DNA of 64,000 nt from Apoda limacodes (taxonomy: Eukaryota; Arthropoda; Insecta; Lepidoptera; Limacodidae), in contig OX291555.1 in assembly GCA_946406115.1 (NCBI GenBank), positions 12,852,001 through 12,916,000 on the forward strand. The letters run 5' to 3'. Every line of letters starts with the position of its first letter. The stretch's first letter is position 1. Below are positions 25,311 to 36,738 of the stretch, in pieces. A program made the translations under genes and the position numbers. The notes below the pieces were generated by a model. It was given only the letters and a program-made list of their open reading frames with translations. It was not told the origin of the DNA and searched no databases.

Positions 25311-27793
25311 CTGCCTTTAAAATTAAATGCTCGTCAACGCCTATATGTACCTAAACTAATACCTAATAGATGAATGCTTATACCAAAAAAACCTAGCGAC
25401 CATCAATCATGACCCATAATATAGGTAATTCTAAACTGGCTCAATCCAATTCTCCCGACTGGCTTCACCTCAAATGATATTCTGTTCTTCCCAATATGAA
25501 CTGTTATGGTCGCTTTGTTCCGCATTAGCATTTATTGATAGTTTATGTGTGTACCGATCAAGAAACAATTTCACACGGTCAATACCTTTCATTTGGTGTC
25601 ATACACATACTACAAAAACATATTTGCATTAGATTTTTCTAATTTTATAATAATTTTATGATGTCATCATGTATTCATTTTAAATAAGATAAGAAATGTG
25701 CTAAAATATAACCTTTACACCATAATTAGATCTACTACATACCATATTCGATGCATATTTTCACGATTATTTTAACTTTTTCGGTAAAGTTTATCAAGAT
25801 TTAGACAGTTTATGGCTGCCATATTTATTTTATTCTGACTTCATGTACCCAATAGCACTCAAACAATTTAATAAATCTAATGGCGCCCCTTCATTTAAAT
25901 ACATCAAGCCGTTTAGGCTTCACGATGCTTTAAAAAATTCGACACATTTTTAAGACACATACAATTTTCACATTACCCTCCTTCTAACAGCCGGGAAAAA
26001 AACTAAAAAAGTAAGTCTAGTATTTATATTCTCATCTCAAACAAATAGGAACAGAAATCTCGAAGTTTTTGCATGACGTACGCCATCTACAAACATCTGT
26101 AACTTTTCCGCTTACCGAATACAATAATATAATTCAGCAACAAATAAGCAATATGTAACGTATAACAATAAATTATATATTACCGTAAATATACTGCGAA
26201 AGCGCTAAACGCGTCTGCCGTAAAACCGACCCAACTCGCCTTTATGTCATACGGATATAAAATTTATGGTTTCGTATCTATCTACATACTATTCTATTAT
26301 TTTATATGTTCGTTTGACTCATAAAAATTTTTGAAAATTCAACCCTTTCTTAACAAGGCCATAACGTCTTTTACAATTTAATTTAAGGCATCTCCAGACC
26401 TAAGCGGGTGTAATAACATATTATTTCAATAAAAAAACGGCGAAAGCAATAATTTAAAAAACCTTGTAATCACATTTTCTTTCAGCTATTAGTATAGGTA
26501 ATAAATATTTATATCTATCTTGTTTAGTCAACCTCCAAACCCCCCTATCCATTACCTTCACCGGCGCACGTCTGCTAAATCGGTGATTATCGGTAAAGCC
26601 TTCCATTTTCTCGGCTGTCTCTGTCATATTGTAATTACTTTTTTTAATATCGTTATTTGTTTTCGACACAGCCAATTTTGTTCAGAAAGCGAAAAACAAG
26701 CAGACAGCTTATCTAAAGGAGTCAGTGCTGTCTTAAGAAAATTATACACGATGCCTTTATATAATTTTAAGGCCATTTTAAGGTTTACAGTTACCTATTT
26801 AACTATGATGTAAGACAATTTTTGTCACTTTTACCGATGCCAAGTGGTTTGTAAAAAGTGTGTAGGTCTACGGGACCGGCAAATTATGTTACTACTTAGA
26901 CATAAATTAAAACCAACACATTTAAACAATGCTATTGTATTTAAATTTCAGCTAAAATGTAACGGACGCTGGCGATCACCGAACGCTAAAAATGGTTTGT
27001 ATGTGGTCAAACGGTAACTTTGCCAGTATTTTTTAATAGCACTTACATATTTCATAACAATTTTAATGCGTATGAAATGACAACAACGATTTTCGCTATG
27101 AGACATTTCTTAAACAGAATATTTGAAATTTATTATTTTAGAGACAGCCATTTAGAGGGCTTCGTAAATAACTGATGAGCTCCGGATTCAGTCTCTCTCG
27201 ACAGCATCTCCAACGAGCTTTACATCGAAAATTATGTGTTTGGAAATACGTCAAAAGTTATAGCTCGTAACGGTTTTATAGACGTCTTAAAATTGCATGC
27301 ATTTAGATTAAAAGAAACTGAGAATCAAAACGCTTTATTTATATCGTGATTCAGAGAGAATTTTTGATGTTTTGTAAATCGTTAAAACTAAAAATATTCT
27401 CACTAGACAATGCTAAATACAAAAAACCAATAAATTTATTGTAAGTTGTCTCAAATGGTTGGTTGGTCTCATGTGATTTGGGAATGAATAAGTTACTAAT
27501 CAAATGCCTCCTCTGTGCTAATGACCACAAGAGTACAAAAAATTTAAAAAATATGGTATATTTCAACAAACTATAGTTTTTAAAAGACATGAAACTATCA
27601 CAGAATGCGTTATAGTAAAAGGAAAGAAAGATCTGTGTTTATAAGACAAGTGAGAGTAGCATTAAAAGAAGAATAAATACGATAATGTATGTGATAGGGG
27701 CTTTATGAAAAGCGAAGAAGTTGACTTATGCAGTAGTAACATGTTTACGGCAAAGGAGCATAGAAATAAAATGTATGGTGACCAAACTTTAAA

Positions 27794-27840
27794 TCCGGCC
27801 AAGTATGTGTCGAGTCACGCGCAATGTAGGGTTCTGTAGA
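27794..27840 (+). repeat. 'ccggccaag' family 5' end fragment
   Basis: The start 'ccggccaagtatgtgtcgag' and 'agggttctgtaga' matches the family 5' end. What follows is dissimilar until the block at 27950. Confidence 0.5.
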
Positions 27841-27949
27841 TGCCTGTCACAATTTCGTAAACTTACATTTACTTCCTGTTTTACACAAATATTAACTTTA
27901 TTTAAATAATTTATCCTAACTGACTGTATGTATACAACTGACTATCACA

Positions 27950-28111
27950 AAAAAAACAACTTTAAGAGGAAATATCTCTCTGTTCTTCCCCATACAAACG
28001 TATTCCCCTGTTTCCTCCCTGGATTTCGGCATTAGAGCTGTTAGTTTTTTTATGTATGATAGATATACACAATCACTATGTCTGATGTTTTGCTTTTTTT
28101 GATATGCCATA
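27950..28111 (-). repeat. Repeat block with inverted partner at 34745-34905
   Basis: The minus strand shows 'ggcatatcaaaaaaagcaaa' and 'gaggaaa' spaced as in the plus strand of 34745-34905, including 'gggaatac.tttgt.tgggg' and a similar 'ccagg.agg' region. The two copies are inverted and about 6.6 kb apart. The family is not named. Confidence 0.6.
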
Positions 28112-28350
28112 AAAAATTGCCTCTCTTTTTTATGACATCTTTAGACGTGTGCAATACAAATATAAAAAAAAAAAATTTTTTGAGAAAACAAAACATACAC
28201 AGCACGAAATAAATCATTTCCTTTCAGGTGAAGTAATTTTTATTAAATTTGGTTGAGATTTGGAAGAGGAAAGTGGGTAATACGATACCCCGATTTTGAT
28301 GATAACGACTACGTAAAATCCTTTAGCATTCGCTTGGTTGAGATACTATT

Positions 28351-28530
28351 AGGTGGCAAACAAGCTTACGGTTCGCCTGATGGTAAGCGGTTACCGTAAC
28401 CTATGGAAGCTTGCAGTTACTGGGTATCACTCGCGCAGTGCCGACCCTTTAAAAATCTAATTATTTGTTTCCTGAGGAACCCCATACTGTAGTCATTAGA
28501 GAAAACCTAGGCACGGAGCTCATTCCACAA
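28351..28530 (-). mobile_element. RTE-like LINE 3' fragment
   Basis: Contains the reverse complement of the 3' end signature (aggtggcaaacaagcttacg, 'cgcctgatggtaagcggttacc'), then 'tcactcgcgcagtgccgacc' and 'gaaccccatactgtagtc' and 'gagctcattccac'. This corresponds to the last part of the ORF and the 3' UTR of the same LINE seen at 37551, 57258 and 58155. It is coding-dead. Confidence 0.75.
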
Positions 28531-29166
28531 TATTCATAATAATAAAAAAACTGCCATTTTATAATGAAACCATCCTGAACCCATAACGTGACCTCTAACC
28601 GGAAGCAACTCGATAGTAATTTTTTTTAATCAATAATTACACTGGCGATTCAAAAGTGCTCTTCAAAAGAGTATATGAATAAAAAAGTATGAGTTTGAGT
28701 TCGACATCGACTAACACTGACAGGAAACTTTACTTTTTTAGGCTGTTTCAAAAGAAATTTACGTCACAGATAGGGGCTACCATTAAAATATAATTTTATC
28801 GTTCCAGAACACCAAGTGAAAGTAAAATACATATAGCAAATTCGTTCCAAATGACCACTACCGTGTATTTATTTACCTGTTCAGTTAAATTCTATATAGA
28901 GCTCTTAAAATAATCTCTAAAATATAAAAAAAAACGGGTTGCACTCCGGGAGTGCCGGCAGAAGTGAAAACATACTAGCTATTTTCTTCCCATCACTTCG
29001 TATACATATTTATTTATTATAAATAATAATATTTGTTTATTTACTTTTTTGACGTAGTATGTTTGACATCTCAATCTACCATAGAATTAAAATCCCATAT
29101 CCAACCTCCCTGTACTACTCATAATCGCCATATACTAAAAATAAAAACTAACCTAATGTAAATAAA

Positions 29167-29223
29167 GGTCACGTGTCCTGATGCTAGTTTCTTCTTACGA
29201 ATTTTCGATCAGGACACGTGACC
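29167..29223. repeat. Perfect 16-base inverted repeat with CACGTG in each arm
   Basis: The arm ggtcacgtgtcctgat (29167-29182) is exactly complementary to atcaggacacgtgacc (29208-29223), with a 25-base loop. Each arm contains CACGTG or its equivalent, a bHLH (E-box) core. In addition 'cctgatgctagttt' (after the left core) and 'cctgacgcgagttt' (after the right arm) are similar in direct orientation. Confidence 0.8.
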
Positions 29224-30099
29224 TGACGCGAGTTTTAACATTTTTTATCCATCACAAAAAAGTGCACAACGCCGCTAAAGAAGTTTTCACTTCAAAAAAC
29301 ATTTTCATTTAATCGAAACTAAATTTCCACGACTTTAAAACGTGACGCATAAAAAATTGTTATAATCCTTAAATGGAACGGAAACCTTGCAATTTTCTTG
29401 TAGATCCAGATAAGTCCCGCTTGCGCTAAGGCTGGCTTTAGGAGAGCCTTACGCTAACCCAAATACCTTCTCATACAGACCTCAAAGTTAATCCAATGAC
29501 AAGTAAAAATACCCGACTTAAAAAAGAAAATAGAGGCTTTTCTAGTTAATTGTAATATCATGCTTAGATGCTTATACAATTCTCAAACCTCTTTTGAAAT
29601 CATTTACAGACAGATATATACACGTTAACACTAGCGGATCCATAAGACTCCGCTAGCGTAGACTTTATTCGATAAAACATTTACAAGTTTTTCCTCCAAA
29701 TAAAAACTTGCCGTTTACAGCCCTTGGTGTTAGAATTTTGCAAAATCTTTTACTGATAGCCCTACAACATACAACAAAGGGCCTACTGCCAAGTAAAAAA
29801 ATACTTAATTCACTTATCACGAAATTTAAAAATTAAGGTACTGTTTATAAAAGTAGGTCCCTCGACCCACATAGTTTACGAATTTGATAAGGAAGGAATT
29901 TTGGAAATTCAATTCCTTAGGGGGTTGTAAAGAGTAAATCGCGCGATCAAATGGTACTATAATGTTCACTGTAATTACTGCGATGCCGTATATTTTAAAC
30001 AGGTGTCATTATGTTAATCGTACTATAATTACTGCAATACCGTAAAACGTCGGATATTTTTTGGCCCTTAAATGGAACGACAAATTCTCGGAAAACCAG

Positions 30100-30230
30100 G
30101 AGATAAAAACAAAAAAACCGACTGAAAAGTCTCTGAAAAAATGTCTGTGACAAATAAGGAGGAACTCATGCACATGGCGAAACTATAAGAGTCCCATTTT
30201 TGCTATTTGTCCACGGAACCCCAAAAAGTA
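30100..30230 (+). repeat. 'ccggccaag' family 3' end fragment
   Basis: Ends 'ctatttgtccacggaaccccaaaaa' in the family pattern, with 'gaaactataagagtcccatttttg' before it. The 5' part is absent. Confidence 0.45.
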
Positions 30231-30707
30231 TTATTACTGATGTATCTAATGGACCAGAATTTTCTTGCCTAGCCTATCTTTGTGCTAAATTTTAGTTTAA
30301 ATGGTAGAAAGCATGCTAGAGTAAAATGCGAAAATTATAATATTGCGTAAATATTTTGCTATATCATGTTAAACAGTTTACAAAATTCTTTGATATCTAC
30401 GCAATTTTATGATTAGGCGCGCCCTCGAGCACAGATCACGTAACCCTCGGATAACGGGTAATAAACTTTATTTTCTTCCTCGAGGAAGGAACACTTTATG
30501 TCGCAGAGCAACGTGCGGAATCCACTCTACCTTCCGCTGTTATAATTAATTCGGGAGGAAGCCGCGCAAACATTACCATACCTAAAATAACAACCTTTTC
30601 TGAACAGCAAACAATTACATTTATTTTTGTACAAAGGTAAATTTCAATATTATTCCTGCTAGGTATTCTTGGAAATAATTCATTTCCCTTCCTTTTTTAA
30701 AATTAAA

Positions 30708-31215
30708 ATCTGCCAAGTGCGTGTCGTACACGCATTAAGTTAGGGTTCAGTAAAATTATTTTTTTTGCTGATTAATAAAAACTTGTAAACTTATTTCGTT
30801 TAAAATATTTTTTGTTATAAGTACTTTTCAAACTCAGTTATAGATAGTGTTTTTTTTTTCGTATTTTAAGAAAACGCAGTTCATAACCTTAGAAGGTACT
30901 CGCAAAATATAAACATTAGAGAAAAAATATACAAAATTCTTAAATCCATTTTGAATACCTAGCCAACGATATCTCACACAATAGAGTGCGAGAAAAATAA
31001 ATTTCATCTCTCAGTTTATTGTATAGTGCAACAAGCTTTTATGACCTGGCGGTCAAATATCAATACTAAAGTCGCCATATTGAAATGGTGAAGTTTGTTG
31101 TTGTGTAGGTGTATGGGGAGTTATCCTTAAAATAATATTTTTAATTGATTTTATTGTGACATACGGAGAGACTGACATGACGAAATTATAAGAGTTTCGT
31201 TTAGTCAGACAGTAT
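30708..31215 (+). repeat. Diverged 'ccggccaag' family copy with inserted MITE-like piece
   Basis: The start 'ctgccaagtgcgtgtcgtac' and 'agggttcagta' is a diverged family 5' end, and 'gacatacggagagactgaca' near 31160 matches the 3' half. In between, around 31025-31095, 'tatagtgcaacaagctttta' and 'ggtcaaatatcaatact' match the MITE at 63162-63295. Confidence 0.45.
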
Positions 31216-31639
31216 TTAAACCTGTTTAGGGGTAATTATACTGCTGATAAAGGGGTACGACGTAGACAATAACAATTCGAAAGTGAAACCTATTGCTTCA
31301 ACATCCCTTGAAATATACAAATAGTCGATGGTTGTACACACACAGTACTTGTGTACAAAATATCGCCCAACCGTGTAATTGTGCCAGTTACCATAAAACT
31401 ACGAAACGAAGCATACGCAACACTTTGTACCATTAGAACAGCAACACACTTCAAAAGCACCACAGGTTCACACTACAGACAGAATATCTCATAGATTAAA
31501 TCTGTCATCTTAGGTTTACCCAGGCACAGCAAATGAGAACACACAGTTCGAAAATTGTAAGCTTGGAAGGATCAACTTTTAAAATGCCTCTTTACGGCAG
31601 TTTTGTAAGAAAAGAGTTAGAGAGAGTTCTATGAAAAAT

Positions 31640-31940
31640 CATAGAATATATCTCATGAACCGTGATAGTTGGACAGTTGAAATTTTCACAGATGATGTAT
31701 TTCTGTTGCCACTATAACAACAAATACTAAAAAATAGAATAAAATAAATATTTAAGGGGGCTCCCATACAACAAACATGAGTTTTTTTGCTCGATATAGA
31801 TAACAGCAACAGGTAGTCGTTAAAATATTTACAGAATATTTAGTTATATATTCACTTTGAAGCCGTTGCCGTTGTTATAGATAATGGTACAAAACCCCTT
31901 AGTGCGCGAGTCCGACTCGCACTTGGCCGTTTTTTTCTCC
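31640..31940 (-). repeat. 'ccggccaag' family repeat, minus orientation
   Basis: Contains 'tctcatgaaccgtgatagtt', 'ggggctcccatacaac', and ends with 'gcgcgagtccgactcgcact' then 'tggccgttttttt', the reverse complement of the family start. Closely related to 41038-41322 and 52567-52866. Confidence 0.65.
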
Positions 31941-32049
31941 CTACTAAAACCTCGACACGGTGTTTATTCCATAATCTAACATAACATAACTAAGTAAAAA
32001 TGTTCCATTTGGGCCAAGAATCCTAAAAAAAAATACCATCTAATTGAAA

Positions 32050-32170
32050 CAATTATAAAAGCAGAAAGGAGAAGCTCTACAGGGCGTGCGCCGCCCGCGC
32101 GTGTCCGCCTGCAATTATCGCGCCCTTGACCGACGCGCGCGGCGCGACACTCCACACAACTATGACACAA
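32050..32170 (+). promoter_or_regulatory. CpG-rich block with TATAAAAG box
   Basis: A consensus TATAAAAG (32054-32061) stands 30 bases before a very CpG-rich block (gccgcccgcgcgtgtccgcc and 'cgacgcgcgcggcgcgac'). The initiator element expected about 30 bases downstream is not convincing. It could be a plus-strand promoter or a bidirectional regulatory block. No adjacent exon is recognised. Confidence 0.3.
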
Positions 32171-33267
32171 CCGACCGACTATCATATAATTTCTGCATGT
32201 ATTGATATACATATGTATTATGAGTGTATAAAAATATTATAAAAAGAGACTGTTTTTTTGTATATTCGGGCGGCACCTCAAGTACAACTGGAGCGATTTA
32301 AAATACTCTTACTATTCGGAAGCTCACCACTTTAAGTTTAGATGTGTGTATGCTATGTTTTATTTTAAAGATATATTAAATTGTTGAACTCTATTCCGTT
32401 CCACATATCTATCTTATTCTATTTATACCGGTAAAATAAGTAATATTTAATTTATTTATTTTAAGCTGGGTCTTCACTAAAGAAAAATTGCCAACTTTTA
32501 TGTTGTCAACACGTGTTGGCGACAAAATTTTCTGTAAAGCTGGGTCTGCAGTGGTGATATAGTGGCAAGCTTAATGCCTTACAGCATTCTCTACCAAAGG
32601 CTAAATAGAGTGGTTTAATGGCGGTGCATTAAAGCTAGGCTTAGCTAATGAGAAGATAAATGATAAATGGATCAAACAATAGCAGAAAACATAGTTTAGA
32701 TAGTTACATGTAAAACATTATTTGAAACATTAATTTTAATTATATTAAGATAAATAACAAGTCCTAGCAATTTCTTCTGAGCTTTCAATGGAACTCCACT
32801 GCTTAGTTCAATTTTAAAATTATTTATATCAAACTAAAAGCATTATCTATTAAGAAATTTAGATTTTTTACCTTGACATTTAACAAGATTTAATACAACC
32901 ATGATTTTCAATGAATCATACACTTTTAAAAGGAATAAATTCGCTGAAAACTTTATGTGAACGCGAAAATGGCATAAATTTGCAACACTGTCGGTAGGTA
33001 AATAAAACATATAGTCGGACGAGCGTTATCGCATCCTGGCAACCGCTGCCTTAGGTCATTATCATCAACATGTCTATATACGTACCTACTGACACACTCA
33101 CTATACAAATTGCACTTCTTGAATTTGAACATATAATGACCTCATTACACATTATTTTTCAGTGCACATGACGTATTTGGTATAAGATTTAAATTCATAA
33201 TGCTAAGATAACATGAATCTTGTTACTACATCCAGCGACACGATGTACTTATAAGACTAGGTATACC

Positions 33268-33525
33268 AAAAACTTTTTAACAAAAAACAACCGGCTTCAA
33301 AAAGATGCACTAAAAAGGTAAAAATAATAACTCATTTTCAAAAATCTGATCTGAATCACAGTTTAAAGTTAGTTTCTATGTACCTTACAGTTTATTACAC
33401 ACTTCACTTGCATGACACCAACTTCAATTAGTAATTCAGATCAGATTTTTGGCAAAAGGTATTTATTTTTACCTTTTAAGTGCATCTTTTTGAAGCCGTT
33501 AGTTTTTTTTTGTTAAAAAGTTTTT
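33268..33525. mobile_element. MITE-like foldback element with long inverted repeats
   Basis: The left arm begins aaaaactttttaacaaaaaa and continues 'ggcttcaaaaagatgcact.aaaaggtaaaaata'; the right arm is its inverted complement down to 'aaaaagttttt'. 'aaaaatctgatctgaat' on the left and its inverted counterpart 'attcagatcagattttt' on the right extend the inverted repeat to roughly 90-100 bases per side. No ORF is present. Target duplication is unclear because the flanks are A/T runs. Confidence 0.75.
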
Positions 33526-33810
33526 ATTTTTTGCTTTTTGAGTGACGAATTGCTTTTTTTTTCTAGTACACTAAAAACTAAATGAACTAAACTAACTAGA
33601 TGATTGAACTAAACATATTAAATCTGATAATTAAGAAATAATCCGCCGGCTGAAAATTGTTATCGCGATTTTTTAGTTATGAAATAACGAGCGGAATTTA
33701 ATTTTTTTCAAAAATCATCTTGACGCGATTCAAAATAATTCAAATTCAAATATATTTCTGAAACTTCGGAAAAAAGTTTAACAAAAAAGCACTTTTTGAC
33801 TAGACTAATC

Positions 33811-34150
33811 TTCTATAATATATATTATACAGGTCAAAATCTCTCTGTTTGTCTGTCTGTAATTGTTACCACTATACCAATCGATGGAATTGGGCAAGGT
33901 AACTTGCAGCTTGGGGTAGTTTAAAGGCTACATAAAAAACGGCAAGTGTGAGTCAGATACTAACCTGCACTTTTAATCCTCTATTAAAAGAAATTGGACA
34001 GAAACACTGAGCCGATTTTTATGATTTTTCTAAGCAAAACGTCAAGCATGAGTAGGATTAACGGGGAAGAATAACCGAAACACAGCCTAACTCCCTTACT
34101 AAAATCAAATAACCGAATTTAGCGCAGTCAAAGCCGCTGGCTTAAGCTTC
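33811..34150 (+). mobile_element. Degenerate Helitron-like fragment
   Basis: Phrases such as 'tctctctgtttgtctgtctg', 'aggctacataaaaaac', 'tgagccgatttttatgattt' and 'accgaatttagcgcagtcaaagccgctgg' match the interior of the lepidopteran Helitron group. The terminal CTAG is lost. Confidence 0.5.
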
Positions 34151-34744
34151 GTATACATAGTATATATCCTCGAAAAAGTTAGTCAGAGATATTTTGAACG
34201 TCAGCGGTTAACAATGCTAGTAACACAAGCATGTTTTGACTATGAACGCACAGACAAAACGAAATTAACCAGCAATGTAGGTCATACCAATGTAGGTCAT
34301 CAATGTAGCCACGGATATTAAATAATTGGCGACGGAACTGCTGAACTAAACGCAGGTGACATCTAGGTATACAAATCTATTCTTCCCAAAATGCAAAACT
34401 AAAATAGCTATGAACTAAATAATTCATCTCACCAGTCCATACATGAAAAGAGTTAAAAAAAATCTTTTCATGGCATTTGGGGTGCTATTTTCCAAAGCTT
34501 ACTGAGCGCAAATATATATTTTTAAAAATACGCAATAATATTTTATTCTGAGCGTAAGAAAACCCATTTTGTACTCGGTACGCACGATACTTTTTCTAAT
34601 ATCTATAAATCCGATTCCCCTTCATCATCACGATCACTTTTAGAATATTTTTTTTACAAATTTCATTAAAAATTACTTGAGTAATTACTTGTGTAAAACA
34701 GGTAGTAAATATAAAATTATAGAAAAACAAAATACACAATTATT

Positions 34745-34905
34745 TATAGAAATGGCATATCAAAAAAAGCAAAATATACATAATGATTATATGTATTTAT
34801 TTTGAAAAAATTATAACGCTTATGTCAAAATCCAGGAAGGTAAAAGGGGAATACATTTGTTTGGGGAAAAACAGCGGGATACTTCCTCTTAAATTTTGGG
34901 TTTCG
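34745..34905 (+). repeat. Inverted partner of the 27950-28111 repeat
   Basis: See 27950-28111. 'atggcatatcaaaaaaagca' and 'ggggaatacatttgtttggg' align with that copy on the opposite strand. Confidence 0.6.
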
Positions 34906-35159
34906 TAGAATGAGAATTACTCCATATATTTAAAAAATTGTACCTATATGGGTCTTACACCCCGTACTGCCAAGCGCCGCCCACTACAATGCGTTATTCG
35001 AACGTATTAATTTAGGAGTTACTATTATTAAGGACGATACCATCCTTGGCCGGTTTTTTTAATTTTCGGCTTACGTCGAAACTAGCTTCCTGCCTCAGAA
35101 AAAAAAAGTGACATTTTGTAGTAGGTACGAAATATACTATCGTAGACCGACCCCACAAG

Positions 35160-35470
35160 GAAAAGAAAGTGGGGTGGATCGATGTGGGATGTCCCAAAGC
35201 GTCGACATTTGCACAAGTTTACGCCAACGAGCTAACCTTTCATAACTCTCGTTACGGCCATCGGGAGACTCGGAACGGGCCACAAACATGCAAGGCCAAT
35301 TGGATATCAATTAAGACCATTAAATCTTATTGGAATTTTATGCCGAACATTTCAAAATCGGACACCGGTCTATCGGCAAACGTTTAAACGTGATCGTTGT
35401 CAATCGACCGTCAACGTCGCTCGATCAAATGGTTATTTATAACGTTTAATTGTTGATATCATTCAAATCG
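35160..35470. other. Balanced-composition unique block
   Basis: This stretch does not look like any repeat elsewhere in the window and contains 'gtttaaacgtgatcgttgtc' and 'aatcgaccgtcaacgtcgctc'. A 72-codon frame (35169-35387) is open but shows no domain or codon pattern I can recognise. It could be a conserved non-coding element. Confidence 0.25.
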
Positions 35471-35859
35471 GTTAAGTTGTAGCTGAGAAATCGGAAAACA
35501 AACATACATAAAAAAAAACCACGCGTCGAACATAAAATCTCCTAATTTTAAAGGTCGGTTAACATTACTGATCACATTCCTTGAGCTAAAAATTGCATCC
35601 AAAAGATTTTCTGTGTATCTTTACCACCAAAGGACGTATTTTTTAAGTATTGTTAAAAAAAACAATTATTTACCTTTACCATGTAAAGAGAGAAACGACC
35701 GTAGTCCGCTTGTATAATTAATTGTGATCTGAATTGTTCAAAATAATGACCACAACTACTGTCTACCATTACATCGATCGCCATAATCCTAACACTTCAA
35801 CAGTGCGTTTTTAAAGGCTACCCGCCCCTACCGAAGTTCTCTAGGAGGACTAGAGGACA

Positions 35860-35985
35860 CTTCAAGAAGAGAGTAATTACTTAGATACTTTGTCACAAAC
35901 GCGCGAGCAATGCAGCAGGCGTCCACAGGTTACGGTGACCGCTTAACATAAGGCGCACCTTAAGCTAGTTTGATAATAAAAAGAT
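35860..35985 (+). mobile_element. Degenerate RTE-like LINE 3' end
   Basis: 'acacttcaagaagagagtaa' (ORF end) and 'ggttacggtgaccgcttaac' with 'ttaagctagtttgataataa' are a diverged copy of the RTE 3' end seen at 58155-58288. Confidence 0.55.
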
Positions 35986-36205
35986 CCAAAAGCATCAAAA
36001 AAGAGAAGCAACCACTGCCCTAGATAAAGAGATACGCCCTCCGACCTTGCCGCCTCACTCTCTTCTACCTACCGCACCCCTGCGCTTGGAGCACCCTGCG
36101 GCCCGCAACCAACACAAACAATAACAACCTCCATGCTGGTATAATTTTCCACGCCCGGCTTCACTTTTCCATAACTTAGCAACTTCGTGGAACCGTCCAG
36201 TCCTC

Positions 36206-36268
36206 TATAAAATTTATGCATAGCTCAGCCGTATTCAGACATCTGTTCGTTCGTTTAAGTTATATAAC
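36206..36268 (+). promoter_or_regulatory. Core promoter (TATA + initiator) with short 5' UTR exon
   Basis: TATAAAAT at 36206-36213 lies 31 bases before the A (36237) of an arthropod-type initiator TCAGAC (36235-36240). This is the canonical spacing. The presumed leader contains 'gttcgttcgtttaagttata' and reaches a consensus splice donor AAC|GTAAGT with the intron starting at 36269, giving a non-coding first exon of about 32 bases. No ATG occurs in it. GC-rich sequence upstream (36030-36130) could hold regulatory sites. The coding part of this gene was not recognised. Confidence 0.5.
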
Positions 36269-36447
36269 GTAAGTTTTTAATATTGAAATTTAGTTTGGTT
36301 TTTTACTAGAAGTAATTTCTTAAAATGTTATCATAGATCAATAATATTAAGACGAAACGTTCAAATTAATGGTCTCATTTTAAACAAAGTTACATTTTAT
36401 ATTTATCGACAGATAACAAAGAAATAAAACGTTGTTTGTGCTTTTTA

Positions 36448-36738
36448 CCCGACTGCGCCAGAAGAAGGGTTATGTAATTCGAGTGTATATATATATAAAT
36501 ATGTATATATATTTCTTTGGCACGCTCTCTGTAGCACGGCTTGACCCGACTGCGCCAGAAGGAGGGTTATGTTATTCGAGTGTATATATATATAAATATG
36601 TATATATATTTCTTTGGCACGCTCTCTGTAGCACGGCTTGACCCGACTGCGCCAGAAGGAGGGTTATGTTATTCGAGTGTATATATATATAAATATGTAT
36701 ATATATTTCTTTGGCACGCTCTCTGTAGCACGGCTTGA
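36448..36738. repeat. 97-base tandem repeat, exactly three copies
   Basis: Units 36448-36544, 36545-36641 and 36642-36738 begin 'cccgactgcgccagaag'. The second and third are identical as read; the first differs at two positions (gaagaag/gaaggag and gtaatt/gttatt). Each unit holds a (TA)n stretch and 'cacgctctctgtagcacggc'. The unit resembles part of the 'aaccgact' family at 19801 and 42140. Open frames across it are repeat artefacts. Confidence 0.9.

Noticed and set aside
26454..26675. Minus-strand 73-codon ORF with MTETAEKMEGFTDNHRF
   Set aside because: Possible donors exist but there is no promoter, partner exon or recognised domain; too weak to annotate as a gene.
36432..36738. Overlapping 65-69-codon plus-strand ORFs
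   Set aside because: They are products of the 97-base tandem repeat and include (TA)n, so they are not genes.
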